In this document: piece by piece, positions 1 through 5,559 of the stretch
Position numbering within the stretch: the first letter of the stretch is position 1
Layout: every line of letters begins with the position of its first letter
Source: Boseongicola sp.
GTDB taxonomy: Bacteria; Pseudomonadota; Alphaproteobacteria; Rhodobacterales; Rhodobacteraceae
DNA: 10,487 bases
Reading direction: 5' to 3'
Assembly: GCA_013042895.1 (NCBI GenBank)
Contig: JABDPD010000448.1
Location: 1-10,487, forward strand
Notes under the pieces: generated by a model
Seen by the model: the letters and a program-made list of their open reading frames with translations, nothing else
What the model was told of the DNA's origin: nothing
Databases searched by the model: none
Position numbers and translations under genes: made by a program

Positions 1-1
1 G

Positions 2-91
2 GACAGATTTCGCCTTGAGATGAGCATGACTCGCATAGGGGCTGGGGAGTCGCGACATTGGGAGCCTGTGATTGGTGCGCGCGACACATGA
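2..91 (+). CDS. 3' end of an unidentified upstream gene (partial)
   Basis: Only one of the three forward frames stays open from the left edge to the leuC-like start; the other two stop at bases 16-18 and 19-21. The open frame gives about 29 residues ending in EPVIGARDT and stops with TGA at 89-91, which lies inside the ATGATG that starts the leuC-like gene. Such an ATGA overlap is typical of translationally coupled genes in one operon, which is the main reason for calling a gene here. The fragment is too short for me to recognise a family. It could be a chance open frame, since 30 codons without a stop is not rare. Confidence 0.35.
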   Translation, partial: DRFRLEMSMTRIGAGESRHWEPVIGARDT

Positions 92-1482
92 TGACGCTCC
101 TCGATAAGCTCTGGGGTGCCCATGAGATCATGACCGGAGAGGACGGTCGTTCGCTCCTTTGGGTCGATCGTCATCTGGTACATGAAGGGTCTCACCACGC
201 ATTCGCCAAGCTGGCGGCACGCGGTGCGCGCGTGGCCGAACCGCGCCTGACGTTCGGCGTAGTCGATCACTATGCGCCAACTCGCGGGCTTGCAGCCACG
301 CCAGCCATTGCGCGGATGATCGAGACGTTAGAGAGAAACGCCGCAGAACATGACGTGACCTGCTTCGGACTCAAAGACAGAAGACAGGGCATCGTACACG
401 TGGTTGGCCCGGAGCAGGGCCTTACGCTGCCGGGACTTCTCATCAATTGTGGCGACAGCCACACCTCAACGCATGGTGCCTTCGGGGCGCTGGCCTTTGG
501 AATTGGCGCCACCGAAGTCGCCCATGTTCTCGCAACGCAGACAATCTGGCAGTGCAAACCGAAAGCCATGCGAATCAATGTCACTGGACAACTGGCCCTG
601 GGCGTCGGGGCAAAGGACCTGGCTCTGGCATGGATCGCCAAGCTGGGGACAGGTGGGGCGCAAGGACACGCCGTCGAGTACACAGGCGACGCTGTCCGCG
701 GTATGTCGATGGAAGGGCGGATGACACTTTGCAATCTCTCCATCGAAGGGGGCGCGCGATTTGGAATGATCGCCCCGGATGATACGACTTTCAATTATAT
801 CAAGGGCCGCCGCTACGCGCCTAAGGGCGCGGCATTCGATGAGGCCATGGGTTATTGGAATACGCTTCGAAGTGACGATGGCGCCATTTTCGACCGCGAA
901 GTGACAATTGAAGCCGCGGACATCGCACCCATTGTGACTTGGGGTACGTCACCGGAAGACGCTGCGCCGGTAACAGAAAATGTGCCGAGCCCGAGCGATG
1001 CCTCCGAGGCTGAAGCCGAGCGGATTCATGCTGCCATCGACTATATGGGTCTCACTCCAGGCAAGCCTTTGACTGAAGTTCAAATTGATCAGGTCTTCAT
1101 CGGCTCCTGCACCAACGGTCGAATTGAAGACCTCAGGGCTGCAGCATCGGTTCTGGCGGGCCGCCGCGCCAAGGTTCCGGGATTGGTTTCACCCGGTTCG
1201 CAAGAGATCAAGGCACAAGCTGAAGCAGAAGGACTAGATCGTGTTTTCGTGGAAGCAGGCCTCGACTGGGTTGGCGCGGGATGCTCGATGTGCGTCGCAA
1301 TGAACGGCGACAGTGTTGCGTCTGGCAAACGCTGCGCGTCTACCACAAACCGGAATTTCCGTGGCCGCCAGGGCAAGGGTGCTCGGACCCATCTGATGTC
1401 ACCGGCAATGGTTGCGGCGGCCGCCGTCACAGGCCATCTGACTGATGTTCGCCCCTTGCTGCAAGGGCGGGACGCGGCATGA
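88..1482 (+). CDS. leuC: 3-isopropylmalate dehydratase family, large subunit (LeuC-like)
   Basis: Large, iron-sulfur subunit of an isopropylmalate-dehydratase-type hydro-lyase. It would bind a [4Fe-4S] cluster and, with the small subunit encoded next, isomerise or (de)hydrate a hydroxy-dicarboxylic acid in the cytoplasm. The protein is 464 residues, close to the 466 of E. coli LeuC. It opens with the family pattern TLLDKLWGAH, carries CGDSHTSTHGAFGALAFGIG, and keeps all three cluster cysteines: Cys341 in GSCTNGRIEDLR, then Cys399 and Cys402 in GCSMC, followed by NRNFRGRQG. ATG 88 is preferred because the family starts here and it overlaps the upstream stop codon; TTG at 58 has a GGGGAG eight bases upstream but adds residues foreign to LeuC. 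The gene overlaps the small-subunit gene by ATGA at 1479-1482. A TRAP transporter follows, so this may be a catabolic paralogue rather than the biosynthetic leuC. Family certain, substrate not. Confidence 0.93.
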   Translation: MMTLLDKLWGAHEIMTGEDGRSLLWVDRHLVHEGSHHAFAKLAARGARVAEPRLTFGVVDHYAPTRGLAATPAIARMIETLERNAAEHDVTCFGLKDRRQGIVHVVGPEQGLTLPGLLINCGDSHTSTHGAFGALAFGIGATEVAHVLATQTIWQCKPKAMRINVTGQLALGVGAKDLALAWIAKLGTGGAQGHAVEYTGDAVRGMSMEGRMTLCNLSIEGGARFGMIAPDDTTFNYIKGRRYAPKGAAFDEAMGYWNTLRSDDGAIFDREVTIEAADIAPIVTWGTSPEDAAPVTENVPSPSDASEAEAERIHAAIDYMGLTPGKPLTEVQIDQVFIGSCTNGRIEDLRAAASVLAGRRAKVPGLVSPGSQEIKAQAEAEGLDRVFVEAGLDWVGAGCSMCVAMNGDSVASGKRCASTTNRNFRGRQGKGARTHLMSPAMVAAAAVTGHLTDVRPLLQGRDAA

Positions 1483-2096
1483 GTGGTTGGAGTGAACACA
1501 CGGGCAAGGCGATTGCGCTCGACATTGAGAATGTCGACACTGATCAGTTGATCCCAGCACGTTTCATGTCGACGCCACGCTCGGATGGTTACGGCGACTT
1601 CTTGCTCTACGATATGCGTTCCAAAGGCGACGGTACTCCGGAGCCGGACTTCCCGATAAACAGACACCCACATGCGAGCATCCTCATCGGACGTCGGAAT
1701 TTTGGCAGTGGATCTTCACGTGAGGCTGCTGTTTACGCCCTTGTTGATTTCGGAATCCGTGCCGTTATTGCCACGAGTTTTGGCGACATCTTCTCGTCTA
1801 ATTCCGTGAACAATGGCCTTCTCCCTGCACGCGTTAGTGAGGAAGATGCCGCCCGCCTGTTCACGCTGATCGGCGACGGTCAAATCGAGGTAAGTCTTGA
1901 TATCAAAACAACAAAAATAAGGGTCGGTGATCAAACCATACCTTTCAGCCTCAGCCCCGCCTGGGCACAGAAGCTGATGAACGGATGGGATGACATAGAC
2001 ATAACAGAACACCACCGCCCGGCCATCTCGGCATATCGGGAACGGCGCGCAAAGACGTTGCCGTGGGTGTTTCCGGCAGAGGAAACCGCTGGATGA
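1479..2096 (+). CDS. leuD: 3-isopropylmalate dehydratase family, small subunit (LeuD-like)
   Basis: Small (swivel-domain) subunit that completes the active site of the LeuCD-type hydro-lyase. It has 205 residues, against about 201 in E. coli LeuD. Family patterns in order are VDTDQLIPARF near residues 19-29, a GYGDFLLYDMR segment, RNFGSGSSREAAVYAL near the middle, and the SFGDIFSSNSVNNGLLP segment. The usual LeuD sequence is NFGCGSSRE; here the Cys is replaced by Ser. The gene starts inside the stop region of the large subunit (ATGA, 1479-1482), so the two are probably translationally coupled and made in equal amounts. A 70-base gap separates it from the TRAP binding-protein gene. The DTDQ-IPARF segment belongs to the substrate-recognition region in LeuD proteins, but I cannot assign isopropylmalate, citramalate, dimethylmalate or another acid from it. 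Confidence 0.92.
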   Translation: MSGWSEHTGKAIALDIENVDTDQLIPARFMSTPRSDGYGDFLLYDMRSKGDGTPEPDFPINRHPHASILIGRRNFGSGSSREAAVYALVDFGIRAVIATSFGDIFSSNSVNNGLLPARVSEEDAARLFTLIGDGQIEVSLDIKTTKIRVGDQTIPFSLSPAWAQKLMNGWDDIDITEHHRPAISAYRERRAKTLPWVFPAEETAG

Positions 2097-2152
2097 CGGC
2101 GAGCTTAACCATAGTTCGCCACGTTAGGCGCCAGGGCACTGGCACAGGGGAT

Positions 2153-2158
2153 AGGAGG
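2153..2158 (+). promoter_or_regulatory. Strong ribosome binding site of dctP
   Basis: A perfect AGGAGG lies eight bases before ATG 2167. Most other starts in this operon rely on overlap coupling or weaker sites, so this points to independent, high-level translation of the binding protein, as expected for a periplasmic receptor needed in excess over its membrane partners. Confidence 0.8.
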
Positions 2159-2166
2159 AACTACCC

Positions 2167-3177
2167 ATGAAGATGCAACTCGCAGCCGGTATTGTTGCCG
2201 GATCAATGACCATCGGGGCCATGGCCCAAGCGCAAGAGACGATCACTGCCGTCCATGCATTCCCAGAAACGCTGATCTATACGCAAAGCTTCCTGTCCTT
2301 CGTGGACAAGGTGAACACAGCTGGCGAAGGCGTCGTTCAGATCGAAGTGCGTGGCGGACCGGAAGCTATCGGTATGTTCCAGCAGCCGGACGCCGTTCGC
2401 GACGGCATCGTGGACATGGTCTACACACCAGGCTCGTTCTACGGCGGTGCTCTTCCTGAAAAAGACGCTCTCGTGGCTTCGAACCTGACCGCGGTCGAGA
2501 CTCGTCAAAACGGTGGCATCGCGCTGATCGACGAAATCCATCAGGAAAAGATGGGTCTAAAGTACCTTGGCTGGTTCGACAGCGGTGTTTGTTACAACCT
2601 ATGGACCCGCGACGCACCAACCTTCGACGCTAACGGCAATCTTGAGGTCGAGGGTCTGAAGCTTCGCGGCAACGCGGTCTACAACGCCTTCTTTTCGAAC
2701 TACCTCGGCGCTCAGGTCATCGATCTGCCGACCGGTGAAGTCTATTCCGCGCTGCAGCGCGGCGTTGTTGACGCGACCGGTTGGACCCAGATCGGTCTGA
2801 TCGACCTGAAATGGAACGAGTTCTTGAACTATCGGATTGAACCGTGCTTCTTTTCGACAGATCTTGGCGTGATCGTGAACAATGATCGTTGGAACGAGCT
2901 TTCGGAAGAGTCTCGCCAAATCGTTCAGGACGTGGCCATCCAACACGAGATCGACAGCGTGAACGCGCTGCGCACCAAGCGTGACGAAGACTTTGCTGCC
3001 CTCGAAGAGCAGGGTATGCAGGTTGTTTCGCTCGAGGGTGATGCAAAAGCGGCCTACCTTCTCGCTGCTCGTGAGAAGAATTGGGAGCGGATGGAAGAGC
3101 TAATGTCCGAACAAGTTGGCGGAACCGCCAACTACGACCGACTGATCGAACTGTTTTACGATCCGTCTGCCGACTAA
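2167..3177 (+). CDS. dctP: TRAP transporter substrate-binding protein (DctP family)
   Basis: Periplasmic receptor of a tripartite ATP-independent (TRAP) transporter, delivering a substrate, usually an organic acid, to the QM membrane pair encoded next. It has 336 residues. The first 22 residues form a Sec signal peptide (short basic start, hydrophobic core, then AMAQA) with probable cleavage before Gln23. The DctP fold is shown by the GGPEAIGMFQQPDAVRDGIVDM region (residues about 63-84) and by KLRGNAVYNAFF followed by LPTGEVYSALQRGVVDA. Arg167, in KLRG, sits where this family keeps the arginine that salt-bridges the substrate carboxylate. An AGGAGG precedes the start, and the gene ends with tandem stops TAA TAG. 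Placement after leuCD-like genes suggests the ligand feeds that hydro-lyase. Ligand identity is unknown. Confidence 0.93.
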   Translation: MKMQLAAGIVAGSMTIGAMAQAQETITAVHAFPETLIYTQSFLSFVDKVNTAGEGVVQIEVRGGPEAIGMFQQPDAVRDGIVDMVYTPGSFYGGALPEKDALVASNLTAVETRQNGGIALIDEIHQEKMGLKYLGWFDSGVCYNLWTRDAPTFDANGNLEVEGLKLRGNAVYNAFFSNYLGAQVIDLPTGEVYSALQRGVVDATGWTQIGLIDLKWNEFLNYRIEPCFFSTDLGVIVNNDRWNELSEESRQIVQDVAIQHEIDSVNALRTKRDEDFAALEEQGMQVVSLEGDAKAAYLLAAREKNWERMEELMSEQVGGTANYDRLIELFYDPSAD

Positions 3178-3196
3178 TAGGCTACTATCCGAGATT

Positions 3197-3222
3197 GGCC
3201 CGGAGCGTCTCAGCTTCGGGCC
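3197..3222 (+). other. Intercistronic hairpin between dctP and dctQ
   Basis: GGCCCGGAGC (3197-3206) pairs with GCTTCGGGCC (3213-3222) over ten base pairs, one of them a G-U wobble, around a six-base loop GTCTCA. There is no U-run after it, so it is not a standard intrinsic terminator. It sits 20 bases after the dctP stop and 21 bases before the dctQ start. Such structures often protect the 3' end of the upstream message or cause partial attenuation, giving more binding protein than permease. That role is inferred; the pairing is seen directly. Confidence 0.7.
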
Positions 3223-3243
3223 GCATTATGTTTGAAGGTTCCC

Positions 3244-3750
3244 ATGCGCGCATTGATCCGTATCTACGACGCATTGCTGGTCTTGATGGCCCTGATCGCA
3301 GCGGGAACGCTCGTCTGGCTCATGGTTTCGGTCGTCTTGTCCGTGGCCATGCGCAACGTCGGAATTCAGCCCTGGGCCTGGCTATTTACATCTGCTGAAT
3401 ACGGAATTCTCTATATGACAATGCTTGGCGCGCCTTGGCTGGTTCGAGAGCGAGGGCATGTGCATATCGAACTGGTTACTGCAGCATTGAGCCCTAGCCT
3501 CCGCCGCGTCGTCAGTCGCGGCGTCGCGATCGCCTGCGTCGCGGTTTCGCTCATACTTGCGTGGTATGGCCTCGAACTCTTCCTGACGAATGTTGAGCGC
3601 AACGATTATGACGTCCGCGCCTATTTCTACCCGCGTTGGATGCTTACGATCACATTCCCGATTGCGTTCAGTTTTATGGCCATCGAATTCGCCCGTTTCG
3701 TCTTCGGCCGCGAGCTGATGCATTCAGGCGAGGCGGGGATACACGAATAA
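3244..3750 (+). CDS. dctQ: TRAP transporter small permease (DctQ family)
   Basis: Small integral-membrane subunit of the TRAP transporter, about 168 residues. It shows four hydrophobic segments, roughly residues 10-35, 45-65, 85-110 and 125-150, as usual for DctQ. The family pattern is visible in RNVG...PWAWLFTSAEYGILYMTMLGAPWLVRERGHVHI (in pieces), with the conserved Arg-Gly-His-Val after the second segment. ATG 3244 is chosen because GAAGG lies five bases upstream; a TTG at 3232 in the same frame would only add four residues. Its stop TAA overlaps the next start as TAATG, so Q and M are probably translationally coupled. It would work with DctP and DctM; its own role is in assembly and in docking of the receptor. 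Confidence 0.9.
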   Translation: MRALIRIYDALLVLMALIAAGTLVWLMVSVVLSVAMRNVGIQPWAWLFTSAEYGILYMTMLGAPWLVRERGHVHIELVTAALSPSLRRVVSRGVAIACVAVSLILAWYGLELFLTNVERNDYDVRAYFYPRWMLTITFPIAFSFMAIEFARFVFGRELMHSGEAGIHE

Positions 3751-5060
3751 TGGAATGGTTCGAAGCTCTCGCGCTCCTAATTGGCAGCATCATGGTTCTC
3801 ATGGCGCTGGGCATGCCGGTCGCTCTGGCATTTCTCGCCGCCAACATCATTGGCGCTTGGGTCTTCATGGGAGGAGAACGCGGGATTGTAGCCTTGCTGA
3901 ACAATGGCTGGGGTTCGCTTTCGAAGTTCGCGTTGGTTCCGATCCCGCTGTTTCTCCTGATGGGTGAGATATTCTTCCATTCCGGACTTGGAAGCCGGAT
4001 GTTCTCAGCCATCGATCGACTTCTTGGACGCCTGCCTGGTCGGTTGAGCTACGTGACCGTGCTTGGTGGCACCGGGTTCTCGACACTGTCTGGGTCGTCG
4101 ATGGGGTCCACCGCACTGCTTGGGTCGTTGATGGTGCCCGAGATGACACGGCGTGGATACAAGAAGCACATGTCGATCGGCCCGATTCTCGGTACTGGCG
4201 GTCTTGCGATCATTATCCCACCATCGGCACTTGCCGTTCTCTTGGCCACACTCGCTCAAATTGACGTTGGAGCGTTGCTAATTGCCGGCGTGATTCCCGG
4301 TCTTATCCTCGCAGGCTTATATATCGGGACGATCTTCCTACAGACGCGGATGGATCCGACCGCTGCTCCACCCTATGAAGTCGAGAACCAGTCACTCGGA
4401 GAAAAGATCGGATTGCTCCTGCGCGATGTGATCCCGATGATTGGGCTCATGGTCGTCATTGTTGTGATGATGATCAATGGTATCGTCACGCCCTCCGAAG
4501 CTGCTGCTTTCGGTGCACTGGGTGTCCTGATCCTGGCACTATTCTACCGGTGCCTCACTTGGACAGTGATCAAGGCCTCAATTCGTGGCGCATTGCGGGT
4601 TACGCTGATGGCCTACTTGATTGTCTTTGGGTCTGCGACCTTCAGCCAACTGTTGGCGTTTTCCGGAGCTTCACGTGGACTGATAAATTGGGCAACAGGC
4701 TTTGATCTCGACCCGATCTACATGCTGATCGTAATGTTCTGCGTTTTGCTCATCCTTGGGATGTTCATGGAACAGATCTCGATGATGCTACTGACCGTTC
4801 CGATCTTCTTTCCGCTTGCGCTGAGCCTTGGCTTTGATCCGATTTGGTTCGGTCTTATTATGCTTTTGGCGCTGGAGATCAGCTTCACCACGCCCCCTTT
4901 TGGGTTGCTGCTATTTGTTATGAAAGGCGTTGCGCCCTCCGACACGACAATGCGTGAGATCTACCTCTCGGCGATCCCTTTTATTCTGTGTTCGCTAATA
5001 CTCGTCGTGCTTTTGGTTCTTTTTCCGCCACTTGCTCTTTGGTTGCCGGGTCTCGGATAG
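3750..5060 (+). CDS. dctM: TRAP transporter large permease (DctM family)
   Basis: Large membrane subunit that carries out sodium-coupled transport in TRAP systems. The protein has 436 residues and is almost entirely hydrophobic, consistent with about 12 membrane segments. Family signatures are GMPVALAFLAANIIGAWVF near the N-terminus, the glycine/serine-rich FSTLSGSSMGSTALLG stretch followed by VPEMTRRGY, and TGGLAIIIPPSALAVLL with the paired prolines at residues 157-158. The C-terminal half has EQISMMLLTVPIFFPLA and SFTTPPFGLLLF, both typical. The frame is open from 3636, but ATG 3750 is the real start because it overlaps the dctQ stop as TAATG and begins the protein as DctM proteins begin. 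It ends the left operon; hairpins follow at 5052-5082 and 5109-5121. Confidence 0.94.
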   Translation: MEWFEALALLIGSIMVLMALGMPVALAFLAANIIGAWVFMGGERGIVALLNNGWGSLSKFALVPIPLFLLMGEIFFHSGLGSRMFSAIDRLLGRLPGRLSYVTVLGGTGFSTLSGSSMGSTALLGSLMVPEMTRRGYKKHMSIGPILGTGGLAIIIPPSALAVLLATLAQIDVGALLIAGVIPGLILAGLYIGTIFLQTRMDPTAAPPYEVENQSLGEKIGLLLRDVIPMIGLMVVIVVMMINGIVTPSEAAAFGALGVLILALFYRCLTWTVIKASIRGALRVTLMAYLIVFGSATFSQLLAFSGASRGLINWATGFDLDPIYMLIVMFCVLLILGMFMEQISMMLLTVPIFFPLALSLGFDPIWFGLIMLLALEISFTTPPFGLLLFVMKGVAPSDTTMREIYLSAIPFILCSLILVVLLVLFPPLALWLPGLG

Positions 5061-5082
5061 AACTCTGCTAGACTAATCCGAG
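5052..5082 (+). terminator. Possible terminator hairpin at the dctM stop
   Basis: CTCGGAT (5052-5058) and ATCCGAG (5076-5082) are perfect inverse complements, seven base pairs with a 17-base loop. The left arm includes the first base of the dctM stop codon. Only TTTATCCC follows, so the U-tract is poor. The arms are clear; termination is uncertain. Confidence 0.4.
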
Positions 5083-5517
5083 TTTATCCCGTGCGGGACT
5101 GGTGGCTTGCTTCAATGAAGCGTTCTTTTCATTTTCTAGGTCAACGTCAGTCACCGGAAGACCGAAGCTTGGAATCCTTACGCTCTAAGCTATTCATCGC
5201 TGCATTTAGCTCAAATGTTGGCTCGTCATTCTCTTGGGGTTCAATCACCAGAGTTTGAAAAGGTCGCCAAACCTGGTCAATTGGGTGGCTAGATCGGGTT
5301 TTGTTCGCTTATTGCATGGCAATAGGTGTGCCCAATCGTCTTGGCTCTCGAGATCGGCACAATGGGATTGAGGAGCTTTCCACTAGGGCATCACTTGGCC
5401 AATTGGCGTTACTCAGTTGGAAAAATTCACAATGGCAACGCTATCTTCACTGGCGGTTAGGCAAAAAACGGGGCAGATTCATGCTGCTGGAGCCGAAAAC
5501 AACGCAAGAGAGGGTGC
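5061..5517. other. About 450-base gap without a convincing gene
   Basis: No frame here gives a protein I can recognise. A + frame from 5301 to 5540 is open for 79 codons but has no ribosome binding site, an odd Trp- and Arg-rich composition, and runs into the Na/Pi cotransporter gene out of frame. On the minus strand, bases 5308 down to 5147 stay open for 53 codons with plausible residue content but no start near the beginning, and an adjacent frame is open for about 45 codons; this could be a decayed gene fragment. No tRNA, CRISPR, terminal inverted repeats or target-site duplication is visible. It contains the two hairpins listed separately. Confidence 0.5.
5109..5130 (+). terminator. Possible weak terminator after dctM
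   Basis: GCTTC (5109-5113) pairs with GAAGC (5117-5121) around a three-base AAT loop, with a T-rich tail TTCTTTTC ending at 5130 and ATTTTC after it. A five-base stem (six with a U-G pair) is short, but the T-rich tail makes this a second candidate end for the left operon. Confidence 0.35.
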
Positions 5518-5559
5518 ATTATTCTAATCTTTCTCCTTAGTCTCGGTGGCGCAGTTGCC

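Noticed and set aside
58..87. Extra N-terminal ten residues of the LeuC-like protein from TTG 58
   Set aside because: The residues do not resemble the start of LeuC proteins, and ATG 88 fits both family length and the overlap with the upstream stop. The GGGGAG before TTG 58 keeps it as a minor alternative.
270..794. 174-codon minus-strand frame inside leuC
   Set aside because: Mirror of conserved LeuC codons; low-complexity Ser/Pro/Ala composition and no family.
1089..1673. 194-codon open frame on the minus strand across the leuC-leuD junction
   Set aside because: It lies wholly opposite two well-supported genes, is rich in Arg, Pro and Thr as shadow frames are, and has no recognisable motif.
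3636..3749. 38-residue N-terminal extension of DctM
   Set aside because: It would lie entirely within dctQ; ATG 3750 with the TAATG overlap gives a normal DctM.
4091..4134. Direct repeat TGGGTCGTCGATGG / TGGGTCGTTGATGG, 30 bases apart
   Set aside because: In frame with dctM and explained by two similar Gly-Ser-Ser/Leu-Met turns in a conserved region of the protein.
5301..5540. 79-codon + strand frame before the cotransporter
   Set aside because: No ribosome binding site, odd composition, no known family, and it runs out of frame into the cotransporter gene.
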